Source of the DNA: Calliopsis andreniformis
Taxonomy: Eukaryota; Arthropoda; Insecta; Hymenoptera; Andrenidae
Assembly: GCF_051401765.1 (NCBI RefSeq)
Contig: NW_027480595.1
Coordinates: 558,001-622,000 of the forward strand
DNA length: 64,000 nucleotides
Direction of reading: 5' to 3'
A program made the position numbers and the translations under genes. Each line of letters begins with the position of its first letter. Within the stretch, counting starts at the first letter, position 1. A model generated the notes under the pieces. The model saw only the letters and a list, made by a program, of their open reading frames with translations. It was not told where the DNA came from and did no database searches. Of the stretch, positions 25,001 through 38,205 are shown piece by piece.

Positions 25001-26752
25001 TTGAGTATTGAGGATTGAGTGTTGAGGATTGTGGATTGAGTATTGAGGATTGAGGCTTGAATATTGAGGATTGGGGACTGAGTGTTGAGGGTTGAGTGTT
25101 GTGAATTGATGTTTGTGGATAGAGACTTGAAGATTGCAGGTTGAGTATTGAGTATTGAAAACTGTGAGCTCATGATATTGTATTGAGGATTGAGGATTGA
25201 CCACCGATAGTTGAGGACTGAGGGCTGAAGATTGAGGATTCAGGGTTGAGGGTTCAGGATTGAGGTTTGAGGACTGAAGATTGAGGGTTGAGGATCGAGG
25301 ATTGAGGATTCACGCTTGAGGATTGAGGATTGAGGATGGAGGATTGAAGTTAGAGGACTGAGTGTTGAGGATTGAGTGTTGAGGATTGATGTTTGAGGAT
25401 TGAGATTTGATTATTGAATATTTTGGAACGAGTATTCAACCATGAGAATTCAGTATATTCTATTGAGTATTGAGAATTGAGGATTGATGGTTGAGTATTG
25501 AGGATTGATGTATGAGGGTTGTGTGTTGAATATTGAGGATTGAGGATTGAGGATTGAAGGTTGAATATTGATGAATGAAGATTGAGGATTGAGGATTGAA
25601 GGTCGTGGATTGAGGACGAGGGCTGAGGGTTGAGTATTGATACTTGAGGCCTGAGGATTGAGGATTGAGGATTGCGAATTGAGGATTGAGGATTTAAGAT
25701 TGAGGATTGGGTATTGAGGATTGAAGAATGAGGGTTGAGGATTGAGGGCAGAGGATTGAGGATTGAAGATTGACGATTGAGGATTGAGGATAGAGGATTG
25801 AGGATTGAGGATTGAGGATTGAGGGTTGAAGATTGAGTATTGAGGATTGAAGATTGAGGATTGAGGATTGAGGATTGAGGATTGAGGATTGAAGATTGAG
25901 TACTGAGGATTGAAGATTAAGAGTGAGTATTGAGGGTTGAGGACTGAGGATTGAGGATTGAGAATTGAAGGTTCAGTATTGAGGATTGAAGATTGAGAAT
26001 TGAGGATTGAGCATTGAAGATTGAGTATTGAGGATTGAAAGTTGAGGATTGTGGATTGAGGATTGAGGATTGAGCATTGAATATTGAGGATTGGGGACTG
26101 AGCGTTGAGGGTTGAATGATGAGAATTGATGTCTGTGGATGGAGATTTGAAGATTGCAGATTGAGTATTGAGTATTGAAAACTGTGAATTGATGATATTC
26201 TATTGAGGATTGAGGATTGACATCTGATTGCTGAGGACTGAGTGCTGAAGCTTGAGGATTCAGGATTGAGGATTCAGGATTGAGGTTTGAGGACTGAGGA
26301 TTGAGGATTGAGGATTGAGGATTGAGGATTGAGGATTGAGGATTGAAGACTGAGGATCGGGTATTGAGGATTGAAGAATGATGATTGAGGATTGATGATT
26401 GAGGATTGAGGATTGAAGGTTGAATATTGATGAATGAAGATTGAGGATTGAGGATTGAAGGTCGTGGATTGAGGACGAGGACTGAGGGTCGAGTATTGAT
26501 ACTTGAGTCCTGAGGATTGAGGATTGAGGATTGCGAATTGAGGATTGAGGATTTAAGATTGAGGATTGGGTATTGAGGATTGAAGAATGAGGATTGAGGA
26601 TTGAGGACAGAGGATTGAGGATTGAGGACTGAGGATTGGGGATTGAGGATTGAGGATAGAGGATTGAAGATTGAGTATTGAGGATTGAAGATTGAGGATT
26701 GAGGATTGAGGATTGAGGATTGAGGATTGAAGATTGAGGATTGGGGACTGAG
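22057..26752 (+). repeat. 4696-base tandem unit, copy 2
   Basis: This is the second copy, with blocks A1 (22082-22159), A1 (22718-22795), A1 (23521-23598), A1 (24458-24535), A2 (25108-25185), B (25388-25465) and A3 (26128-26205). The A1 block at its start has a private change (GTGTTGAAAACTG). Another difference from copy 1 is GAGGGTTCAGG near 25.25 kb against GAGGATTCAGG near 20.55 kb. Similarity at the same offset continues for about 90 bases past the copy into the A1 block at 26778-26855 and then stops. Confidence 0.93.
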
Positions 26753-29700
26753 TGTTGAGGGTTGAGTGATGAGAATTGATGTTTGTGGATAGAGATTTGA
26801 AGATTGCAGGTTGAGTATTGAGTATTGAAAACTGTGAAATCATGATATTCTATTGAGGATTGAGGATGGACCACTGATTGTTGAGGACTGAGGGCTGAAG
26901 GTTGAGGATTCAGGATTGACGATTCAGGATTGAGGTTTGAGGACTGAGGATTGAGGATTGAGGATTGAGGATTGAGGATTGAGGATTGAGGATTGAAGAC
27001 TGAGGATCGGGTATTGAGGATTGAACATTGAGGATTGAGGATTGAGGATTGAGGATTGAGGATTGAGGATTGAAGGTTGAATATTGATGAATGAAGATTG
27101 AGGATTGAGGATTGAAGGTCGTGGATTGAGGACGAGGACTGAGGGTTGAGTATCGATACTTGAGGCCTGAGGATTGAGGATTGAGTATTGCGAATTGGGG
27201 ATGAGGTTTGGGGATTGAAGATTGAGGATTGAGGATTGAGGATTGAGGATTGAGGATTGAGGATTGAGGACTGAGGATTGAAGATTGAGGATTGAGGATT
27301 GAGGATTGAGGATTGCGGGTTGTGGATTGAGTACGAGGACTGAGGGTTGAATATTTATGTTTGAGGTCTGAGGATTGAGGACTGAGGATTGAGAATTGAG
27401 GATTGAGGATTGAGGATTGAAGATTGAGGATTGGGTATTGAGGATTGAGGCTTGAATATTGAGGATTGGGGACTGAGTGTTGAGGGTTGAGTGATGAGGA
27501 TTGATGTTTGTGGATAGAGATTTGAAGATTGCAGGTTGAGTATTGAGTATTGAAAACTGTGAAATCATGATATTCTGTTGAGGATTCAGGATGGACCACT
27601 GATTGTTGAGGACTGAGGGCTGAAGATTGAGGATTCAGGATTGAGGATTCAGGATTGAGGTCTGAGGACTGAGGATTGAGGATTGAGGATTGAGGATTGA
27701 GGATTGAGGATTGAGGATTGAGGATTGAAGACTGAGGATTGGGTATTGAGGTTTGAACATTGAGGATTGAGGATTGAGGGTTGAGGATTGAGGATTGAGG
27801 ATTGAGGATGAGGGCTGAGGGTTGAGGATTGAGGTTTGAGGACTAAGGACAGAGGATTGAGGGTTGAGAATTGAGGATTGAGCATTGAGGATTGAAGATT
27901 GAGGATTTGGTATCGAGGATCGAAGAATGAGGATTGAGGATTGAGGATTGAGGATTGAGGATTGAGGATTGAATATTGAGTATTGAGGATTGAAGATTGA
28001 CTATTGAGGATTGCGAATTGAGGATTGAGGATTGAGGATTGAGGATTCAAGATTGAGTATTGAGGATTGAATGTTGAGGATTGTGGATTGAGGATTGAGG
28101 ATTGAGGCTTGAATATTGAGGATTGGGGACTGAGTGTTGAGGGTTCAGTGTGGTGAATTGATGTTTGTGGATAGAGATTTGAAGATTGCAGGTTGAGTAT
28201 TGAGTATTGAAAACTGTGAGTTCATGATATTGTATTGAGGATTGAGGATTGACCACCGATTGTTGAGGACTGAGGGCTGAAGAATGAGGATTCAGGATTG
28301 AGGATTCAGGATTGAGGTTTGAGGACTGAGGATTGAGGGTTGAGGATCGAGGATTGAGGATTCACGCTTGAGGATTGAGGATTGAGGATGGAGGATTGAA
28401 GAGAGAGGACTGAGTGTTGAGGATTGAGTGTTGAGGATTGATGTTTGAGGATTGAGATTTGATTATTGAATATTTTGGAATGAGTATTCCACCATGAGAA
28501 TTCAGTATATTCTACTGAGTATTGAGAACTGAGGATTGATGGTTGAGTATTGAGGATTGATGTATGAGGGTTGTGTGTTGAATATTGAGCATTGAGGATT
28601 GAGGATTGAGGATTGAGAATTGAGGATTGAAGGTTGAATATTGATGAATGAAGATTGAGGATTGAGGATTGAAGGTCGTGGATTGAGGACGAGGACTGAG
28701 GGTTGAGTATTGATACTTGAGGCCTGAGGATTGAGGATTGAGGATTGCGAATTGAGGATTGAGGATTTAAGATTGAGGATTGGGTATTGAGGATTGAAGA
28801 ATGAGGATTGAGGATTGAGGGCAGAGGATTGAGGATTGAAGATTGACGATTGAGGATTGAGGATTGAGTATTGAGGATTGAGGATTGAGGATTGAGGATT
28901 GAAGATTGAATATTGAGGATTGAAGATTGAGGATTGAGGATTGAGGATTGAGGATTGAGGATTGAGGATTGAAGATTGAGTACTGAGGATTGAAGATAAA
29001 GAGTGAGTATTGAGGGTTGAGGACTGAGGATTGAGGATTGAGGATTGAAGGTTCAGTATTGAGGATTGAAGATTGAGAATTGAGGATTGAGCATTGAAGA
29101 TTGAGTATTGAGAATTGAAGGTTGAGGATTGTGGATTGAGGATTGAGGATTGAGCATTGAATATTGAGGATTGGGGACTGAGTGTTGAGGGTTGAATGAT
29201 GAGAATTGATGTTTGTGGATGGAGATTTGAAGATTGCAGATTGAGTATTGAGTATTGAAAACTGTGAATTGATGATATTCTATTGAGGATTGAGGATTCA
29301 CATCTGATTGCTGAGGACTGAGTGCTGAAGCTTGAGGATTCAGGATTGAGGATTCAGGATTGAGGTTTGAGGAGAGAGGACTGAGGATTGAGGATTGAGG
29401 ATTGAGAATTGAGGATTGAGGATTGAGGATTGAAGATTGAGGATTGGCTGTTGAGGATTGAACATTGAGGATTGAGGACTGAGTATTGAGGATTGAGGAT
29501 TGAAGGTTGAATATTGATGCATGAGGATTGAGGATTGAGGATTGAGGGTTGTGGATTGAGAACGAGGACTGGGGTTGAATATTTATGATTGAGGTCTGAG
29601 GATTGAGGAATGAGGATTGAGAATTGAGGATTGAGGATTGAGGATTGAAGATTGAGGATTGGGTATTGAGGATTGAGGTTTGAGGACTAAGGACAGAGGA

Positions 29701-29900
29701 TTGAGGGTTGAGAATTGAGGATTGAGCATTGAGGATTGAAGATTGAGGATTTGGTATTGAGGATCGAAGAATGAGGATTGAGGATTGAGGATTGAGGATT
29801 GAGGATTGAATATTGAGTATTGAGGATTGAAGATTGACTATTGAGGATTGCGAATTGAGGATTGAGGATTGAGGATTGAGGATTCAAGATTGAGTATTGA
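26753..29900. repeat. A1-A1-A2-B-A3 segment, left copy of a 12.8-kb offset repeat
   Basis: Blocks are A1 (26778-26855), A1 (27503-27580), A2 (28160-28237), B (28440-28517) and A3 (29208-29285). The same series recurs at 39.6-42.1 kb at offsets of 12,805-12,819 bases. Around 29.43-29.51 kb there are about 70 bases (10 heptamers, including the unusual string GATTGGCTGTTGAGG) that are absent from the right copy. A single-base difference (GGGG against GGGGG) near 29.57 kb accounts for the remaining offset. Confidence 0.85.
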
Positions 29901-32399
29901 GGATTGAAGGTTGAGGATTGTGGATTGAGGATTGGGGCTTGAATATTGAGGATTGGGGACTGAGTGTTGAGGGTTGAGTGATGAGTATTGATGTTTGTGG
30001 ATAGAGATTTGAAGATTGCAGGTTGAGTATTGAGTATTGAAAACTGTGAAATCACGATATTCTATTGAGGATTCAGGATGGACCACTGATTGTTGAGGAC
30101 TGAGGGCTGAAGATTGAGGATTCAGGATTGAGGATTCAGGATTGAGGTCTGAGGACTGAGGATTGAGGATTGAGGATTGAGGATTGAGGATTGAGGATTG
30201 AGGATTGAGGATTGAAGACTGAGGATTGGGTATTGAGGTTTGAACATTGAGGATTGAGGATTGAGGGTTGAGGATTGAGGATTGAGGATTGAGGATGAGG
30301 GCTGAGGGTTGAGGATTGAGGTTTGAGGACTAAGGACAGAGGATTGAGGGTTGAGAATTGAGGATTGAGCATTGAGGATTGAAGATTGAGGATTTGGTAT
30401 TGAGGATCGAAGAATGAGGATTGAGGATTGAGGATTGAGGATTGAGGATTGAATATTGAGTATTGAGGATTGAAGATTGACAATTGAGGATTGCGAATTG
30501 AGGATTGAGGATTGAGGATTGAGGATTCAAAATTGAGTATTGAGGATTGAATGTTGAGCATTGTGGATTGAGGATTGAGGATTGAGGCTTGAATATTGAG
30601 GATTGGGGACTGAGTGTTGAGGGTTGAGTGTTGTGAATTGATGTTTGTGGATAGAGATTTGAAGATTGCAGGTGGAGTATTGAGTATTGAAAACTGTGAG
30701 TTCATGATATTGTATTGAGGATTGAGGATTGACCACCGATTGTTGAGGACTGAGGGCTGAAGAATGAGGATTCAGGATTGAGGATTCAGGATTGAGGTTT
30801 GAGGACTGAGGGTTGAGGATTGAGGATTGAGGATTGAGGATTGAGGATTGATGATTGAAGGTTGAATATTGATGAATGAAGATTGAGGATTGAGGATTGA
30901 AGGTCGTGGATTGAGGACGAGGTCTGAGGGTCGAGTATTGATACTTGAGGCCTGAGGATTGAGGATTGAGGATTGCGAATTGAGGATTGAGGATTTAAGA
31001 TTGAGGATTGGGTATTGAGGATTGAAGAATGAGGATTGAGGATTGAGGACAGAGGATTGAGGTTTGAGGATTGAGGATTGAGGATTGAGGATTGAGGATT
31101 GAGGATTGAAGATTGAGTATTGAGGATTGAAGATTGAGGATTGAGGATTGAGGATTGAGGATTGAGGATTGTAGATTGAGGATTGGGGACTGAGTGCTGA
31201 GGGTTGAGTGATGAGAATTGATGTTTGTGGATAGAGATTTGAAGATTGCAGGTTGAGTATTGAGTATTGAAAACTGTGAAATCATGATATTCTGTTGAGG
31301 ATTGAGGATGGACCACTGATTGTTGAGGACTGAGGGCTGAAGGTTGAGGATTCAGGATTGACGATTCAGGATTGAGGTTTGAGGTATGAGGATTGAGGAT
31401 TGAGGATTGAGGATTGAGGATTGAGGATTGAGGATTGAAGACTGAGGATCGGGTATTGAGGATTGAACATTGAGGATTGAGGATTGAGGATTGAGGATTG
31501 AGGATTGAGGATTGAAGATTGAATATTGATGAATGAAGATTGAGGATTGAGGATTGAAGGTCGTGGATTGAGGACGAGGACTGAGGGTTGAGTATCGATA
31601 CTTGAGGCCTGAGGATTGAGGATTGAGGATAGCGAATTGAGGATTGAGGATTGGGGATTGAAGATTGAGGATTGAGGATTGAGGATTGAGGATTGAGGAT
31701 TGAGGATTGAGGACTGAGGATTGAAGATTGAGGATTGAGGATTGAGGATTGAGGGTTGCGGGTTGTGGATTGAGGACGAGGACTGAGGGTTGAATATTTA
31801 TGTTTGAGGTCTGAGGATTGAGGACTGAGGATTGAGAATTGAGGATTGAGGATTGAGGATTGAAGATTGAGGATTGGGTATTGAGGATTGAGGATTGAGG
31901 ATTGAGGATTGAGGATAGGGTATTGAGGATTGAAGAATGATGATTGAGGATTGAGGATTGAGGATTGAGGATTGAATATTGAGTATTGAGGATTGAAGAT
32001 CGACTATTGAGGATTGCGAATTGAGGATTGAGGGTTGGGTATTGAGGATTGAAGATTGAGTATTGAGGATTGAAGGTTGAGGATTGTGGATTGAGGATTG
32101 AGGCTTGAATATTGAGGATTGGGGACTGAGTGTTGAGGGTTGAGTGATGAGGATTGTTGTTTGTGGATAGAGATTTGAAGATTGCAGGTTGAGTATTGAG
32201 TATTGAAAACTGTGAAATCATGATATTCTATTGAGGATTGAGGATGGACCACTGATTGTTGAGGACTGAGGGCTGAAGATTGAGGATTCAGGATTGAGGA
32301 TTCAGGATTGAGGTCTGAGGACTGAGGATTGAGGATTGAGGATTGAGGATTGAGGATTGAGGATTGAGGATTGAGGATTGAAGACTGAGGATTGGATAT
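29901..32399. repeat. A1-A2-A1-A1 segment, left copy of a 6.03-kb offset repeat
   Basis: Blocks are A1 (29990-30067), A2 (30640-30717), A1 (31220-31297) and A1 (32156-32233). The first three recur at 36.0-37.4 kb, first at an offset of 6030 bases and then 6107 bases. The 77-base step (11 heptamers) is a run near 36.88-36.96 kb that is absent from the corresponding place near 30.84 kb. The A2 block here is one of only three not followed by a B block. Confidence 0.85.
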
Positions 32400-33909
32400 T
32401 GAGGTTTGAACATTGAGGATTGAGGATTGAGGGTTGAGGATTGAGGATTGAGGATTGAGGATGAGGGCTGAGGGTTGAGGATTGAGGTTTGAGGACTAAG
32501 GACAGAGGATTGAGGGTTGAGAATTGAGGATTGAGCATTGAGGATTGAAGATTGAGGATTTGGTATTGAGGATCGAAGAATGAGGATTGAGGATTGAGGA
32601 TTGAGGATTGAGGATTGAATATTGAGTATTGAGGATTGAAGATTGACTATTGAGGATTGCGAATTGAGGATTGAGGATTGAGGATTGAGGATTCAAGATT
32701 GAGTATTGAGGATTGAGTGTTGAGGATTGTGGATTGAGGATTGAGGATTGAGGCTTGAATATTGAGGATTGGGGACTGAGTGTTGAAGGTTGAGTGTTGT
32801 GAATTGATGTTTGTGGATAGAGATTTGACGATTGCAGGTTGAGTATTGAGTATTGAAAACTGTGAGTTCATGATATTGTATTGAGGATTGAGGATTGACC
32901 ACCGATTGTTGAGGACTGAGGGCTGAAGATTGAGGATTCAGGATTGAGGATTCAGGATTGAGGTTTGAGGACTGAGGATTGAGGGTTGAGGATCGAGGAT
33001 TGAGCATTCACGCTTGAGGATTGAGGATTGAGGATGGAGGATTGAAGAGAGAGGACTGAGTGTTGAGGATTGAGTGTTGAGGATTGATGTTTGAGGATTG
33101 AGATTTGATTATTGAATATTTTGGAACGAGTATTCAACCATGAGAATTCAGTATATTCTATTGAGTATTGAGAATTGAGGATTGATGGTTGAGTATTGAG
33201 GATTGATGTATGAGGGTTGTGTGTTGAATATTGAGGATTGAGGATTGAGGATTGAAGGTTGAATATTGATGAATGAAGATTGAGGATTGAGGATTGAAGG
33301 TCGTGGATTGAGGACGAGGACTGAGGGTTGAGTATTGATACTTGATTCCTGAGGATTGAGGATTGAGGATTGCGAATTGAGGATTGAGGATTTAAGATTG
33401 AGGATTGGGTATTGAGGATTGAAGAATGAGGATTGAGGATTGAGGGCAGAGGATTGAGGATTGAAGATTGACGATTGAGGATTGAGGATTGAGGATTGAG
33501 GATTGAGGATTGAAGGTTCAGTATTGAGGATTGAAGATTGAGAATTGAGGATTGAGCATTGAAGATTGAGTATTGAGGATTGAAGGTTGAGGATTGTGGA
33601 TTGAGGATTGAGGATTGAGCATTGAATATTGAGGATTGGGGACTGAGTGTTGAGGGTTGAGTGATGAGAATTGATGTTTGTGGATAGAGATTTGAAGATT
33701 GCAGGTTGAGTATTGAGTATTGAAAACTGTGAAATCATGATATTCTACTGAGGATTGAGGATGGACCACTGATTGTTGAGGACTGAGGGCTGAAGGTTGA
33801 GGATTCAGGATTGACGATTCAGGATTGAGGTTTGAGGACTGAGGATTGAGGATTGAGGATTGAGGATTGAGGATTGAGGATTGAGGATTGAAGACTGAGG
33901 ATCGGGTAT
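32400..33909 (+). repeat. 1510-base tandem unit, copy 1 (A2-B-A1)
   Basis: Blocks A2 (32806-32883), B (33086-33163) and A1 (33673-33750) each recur 1510 bases downstream. The A2 copies share the private change GATTTGACGATTGCAGG, and both A1 copies share TTCTACTGAGG. At the junction near 33.90 kb a normally A1-linked string (GAGGATCGGGTATTGAGG) is joined to GTTTGAACATTGAGG, which follows an A2-linked string at the left edge. That join marks the exchange point. Confidence 0.92.
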
Positions 33910-35419
33910 TGAGGTTTGAACATTGAGGATTGAGGATTGAGGGTTGAGGATTGAGGATTGAGGATTGAGGATGAGGGCTGAGGGTTGAGGATTGAGGTTT
34001 GAGGACTAAGGACAGAGGATTGAGGGTTGAGAATTGAGGATTGAGCATTGAGGATTGAAGATTGAGGATTTGGTATAGAGGATCGAAGAATGAGGATTGA
34101 GGATTGAGGATTGAGGATTGAGGATTGAATATTGAGTATTGAGGATTGAAGATTGACTATTGAGGATTGCGAATTGAGGATTGAGGATTGAGGATTGAGG
34201 ATTCAAGATTGAGTATTGAGGATTGAGTGTTGAGGATTGTGGATTGAGGATTGAGGATTGAGGCTTGAATATTGAGGATTGGGGACTGAGTGTTGATGGT
34301 TGAGTGTTGTGAATTGATGTTTGTGGATAGAGATTTGACGATTGCAGGTTGAGTATTGAGTATTGAAAACTGTGAGTTCATGATATTGTATTGAGGATTG
34401 AGGATTGACCACCGATTGTTGAGGACTGAGGGCTGAAGATTGAGGATTCAGGATTGAGGATTCAGGATTGAGGTTTGAGGACTGAGGATTGAGGGTTGAG
34501 GATCGAGGATTGAGCATTCACGCTTGAGGATTGAGGATTGAGGATGGAGGATTGAAGAAAGAGGACTGAGTGTTGAGGATTGAGTGTTGAGGATTGATGT
34601 TTGAGGATTGAGATTTGATTATTGAATATTTTGGAACGAGTATTCAACCATGAGAATTCAGTATATTCTATTGACTATTGAGAATTGAGGATTGATGGTT
34701 GAGTATTGAGGATTGATGTATGAGGGTTGTGTGTTGAATATTGAGGATTGAGGATTGAGGATTGAAGGTTGAATATTGATGAATGAAGATTGAGGATTGA
34801 GGATTGGAGGTCGTGGATTGAGGACGAGGACTGAGGGTTGAGTATTGATACTTGATTCCTGAGGATTGAGGATTGAGGATTGCGAATTGAGGATTGAGGA
34901 TTTAAGATTGAGGATTGGGTATTGAGGATTGAAGAATGAGGATTGAGGATTGAGGGCAGAGGATTGAGGATTGAAGATTGACGATTGAGGATTGAGGATT
35001 GAGGATTGAGGATTGAGGATTGAAGGTTCAGTATTGAGGATTGAAGATTGAGAATTGAGGATTGAGCATTGAAGATTGAGTATTGAGGATTGAAGGTTGA
35101 GGATTGTGGATTGAGGATTGAGGATTGAGCATTGAATATTGAGGATTGGGGACTGAGTGTTGAGGGTTGAGTGATGAGAATTGATGTTTGTGGATAGAGA
35201 TTTGAAGATTGCAGGTTGAGTATTGAGTATTGAAAACTGTGAAATCATGATATTCTACTGAGGATTGAGGATGGACCACTGATTGTTGAGGACTGAGGGC
35301 TGAAGGTTGAGGATTCAGGATTGACGATTCAGGATTGAGGTTTGAGGACTGAGGATTGAGGATTGAGGATTGAGGATTGAGGATTGAGGATTGAGGATTG
35401 AAGACTGAGGATCGGGTAT
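33910..35419 (+). repeat. 1510-base tandem unit, copy 2 (A2-B-A1)
   Basis: This is the second copy, with A2 (34316-34393), B (34596-34673) and A1 (35183-35260). Only scattered base differences from copy 1 were noticed, such as TTGATGGTTGAG for TTGAAGGTTGAG before A2, GAAGAAAGAGG for GAAGAGAGAGG near 34.55 kb, and GGATTGGAGGTCG for GGATTGAAGGTCG near 34.80 kb. Confidence 0.92.
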
Positions 35420-38205
35420 TGAGGATTGAACATTGAGGTTTGAGGATTGAGGATTGAGGATTGAGGATTGAGGATTGAAGGTTGAATATTGATGAATGAA
35501 GATTGAGGATTGAGGATTGAAGGTCGTGGATTGAGGACGAGGACTGAGGGTTGAGTATCGATACTTGAGGCCTGAGGGTTGAGGATTGAGGACTGCGAAT
35601 TGGGGATGAGGTTTGGGGATTGAAGATTGAGGATTGACGATTGAGGATTGAGGATTGAGGATTGAGGATTGAGGGTTGAGGACTGAGGATTGAAGATTGA
35701 GGATTGAGGATTGAGGATTGCGGGTTGTGGATTGAGGACGAGGACTGAGGGTTGAATATTTATGTTTGAGGTCTGAGGATTGAGGACTGAGGATTGAGAA
35801 TTGAGGATTGAGGATTGAGGATTGAAGATTGAGGATTGGGTATTGAGTATTGAGGATTGAAGATCGACTATTGAGGATTGCGAATTGAGGATTGAGGGTT
35901 GGGGATTGAGGATTGAAGATTGAGTATTGAGGATTGAAGGTTGAGGATTGTGGATTGAGGATTGGGGCTTGAATATTGAGGATTGGGGACTGAGTGTTGA
36001 GGGTTGAGTGATGAGGATTGATGTTTGTGGATAGAGATTTGAAGATTGCAGGTTGAGTATTGAGTATTGAAAACTGTGAAATCATGATATTCTATTGAGG
36101 ATTCAGGATGGACCACTGATTGTTGAGGACTGAGGGCTGAAGATTGAGGATTCAGGATTGAGGATTCAGGATTGAGGTCTGAGGACTGAGGATTGAGGAT
36201 TGAGGATTGAGGATTGAGGATTGAGGATTGAGGATTGAGGATTGAAGACTGAGGATTGGGTATTGAGGTTTGAACATTGAGGATTGAGGATTGAGGGTTG
36301 AGGATTGAGGATTGAGGATTGAGGATGAGGGCTGAGGGTTGAGGATTGAGGTTTGAGGACTAAGGACAGAGGATTGAGGGTTGAGAATTGAGCATTGAGC
36401 ATTGAGGATTGAAGATTGAGGATTTGGTATTGAGGATCGAAGAATGAGGATTGAGGATTGAGGATTGAGGATTGAGGATTGAATATTGAGTATTGAGGAT
36501 TGAAGATTGACAATTGAGGATTGCGAATTGAGGATTGAGGATTGAGGATTGAGGATTCAAAATTGAGTACTGAGGATTGAATGTTGAGGATTGTGGATTG
36601 AGGATTGAGGATTGAGGCTTGAATATTGAGGATTGGGGACTGAGTGTTGAGGGTTGAGTGTTGTGAATTGATGTTTGTGGATAGAGATTTGAAGATTGCA
36701 GGTTGAGTATTGAGTATTGAAAACTGTGAGTTCATGATATTGTATTGAGGATTGAGGATTGACCACCGATTGTTGAGGACTGAGGGCTGAAGAATGAGGA
36801 TTCAGGATTAAGGATTCAGGATTGAGGTTTGAGGACTGAGGGTTGAGGATTGAGGATTGAGGATTGAGGATTGAGGATTGAGGATTGAAGACTGAGGATC
36901 GGGTATTGAGGATTGAACATTGAGGATTGAGGATTGAGTATTGAGGATTGAGGATTGATGATTGAAGGTTGAATATTGATGAATGAAGATTGAGGATTGA
37001 GGATTGAAGGTCGTGGATTGAGGACGAGGACTGAGGGTCGAGTATTGATACTTGAGGCCTGAGGATTGAGGATTGAGGATTGCGAATTGAGGATTGAGGA
37101 TTTAAGATTGAGGATTGGGTATTGAGGATTGAAGAATAAGGATTGAGGATTGAGGACAGAGGATTGAGGATTGAGGATTGAGGATTGAGGATTGAGGATT
37201 GAGGATTGAGTATTGAAGATTGAGTATTGAGGATTGAAGATTGAGGATTGAGGATTGAGGATTGAGGATTGAGGATTCTAGATTGAGGATTGGGGACTGA
37301 GTGCTGAGGGTTGAGTGATGAGAATTGATGTTTGTGGATAGAGATTTGAAGATTGCAGGTTGAGTATTGAGTATTGAAAACTGTGAAATCATGATATTCT
37401 GTTGAGGATTGAGGATGGACCACTGATTGTTGAGGACTGAGGGCTGAAGGTTGAGGATTCAGGATTGACGATTCAGGATTGAGGTTTGAGGTATGAGGAT
37501 TGAGGATTGAGGATTGAGGATTGAGGATTGAGGATTGAGGATTGAAGACTGAGGATCGGGTATTGAGGATTGAACATTGAGGATTGAGGATTGAGGATTG
37601 AGGATTGAGGATTGAGGATTGAAGATTGAATATTGATGAATGAAGATTGAGGATTGAGGATTGAAGGTCGTGGATTGAGGACGAGGACTGAGGGTTGAGT
37701 ATCGATACTTGAGGCCTGAGGATTGAGGATTGAGGATAGCGAATTGAGGATTGAGGATTGGGGATTGAAGATTGAGGATTGAGGATTGAGGATTGAGGAT
37801 TGAGGATTGAGGATTGAGGACTGAGGATTGAAGATTGAGGATTGAGGATTGAGGATTGAGGGTTGCGGGTTGTGGATTGAGGACGAGGACTGAGGGTTGA
37901 ATATTTATGTTTGAGGTCTGAGGATTGAGGACTGAGGATTGAGAATTGAGGATTGAGGATTGAGGATTGAAGATTGAGGATTGGGTATTGAGGATTGAGG
38001 ATTGAGGATTGAGGATTGAGGATAGGGTATTGAGGATTGAAGAATGATGATTGAGGATTGAGGATTGAGGATTGAGGATTGAATATTGAGTATTGAGGAT
38101 TGAAGATCGACTATTGAGGATTGCGAATTGAGGATTGAGGGTTGGGTATTGAGGATTGAAGATTGAGTATTGAGGATTGAAGGTTGAGGATTGTGGATTG
38201 AGGAT
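35420..38205. repeat. A1-A2-A1 segment, right copy of the 6.03-kb offset repeat, ending at a deletion junction
   Basis: Blocks are A1 (36020-36097), A2 (36670-36747) and A1 (37327-37404), matching 30.0-31.3 kb. At its right end the string that leads into an A1 block in the other copies (TTGTGGATTGAGGATTGAG) is joined directly to the interior of a B block. The expected A1 and A2 blocks, about 1 kb as seen at 32.10-33.10 kb, are missing. Confidence 0.85.

Noticed and set aside
17361..26752. Composite mobile element or plasmid-like unit of 4.7 kb
   Set aside because: The unit contains only satellite heptamers, with no transposase, integrase, replication gene or inverted termini; tandem duplication by unequal exchange is sufficient.
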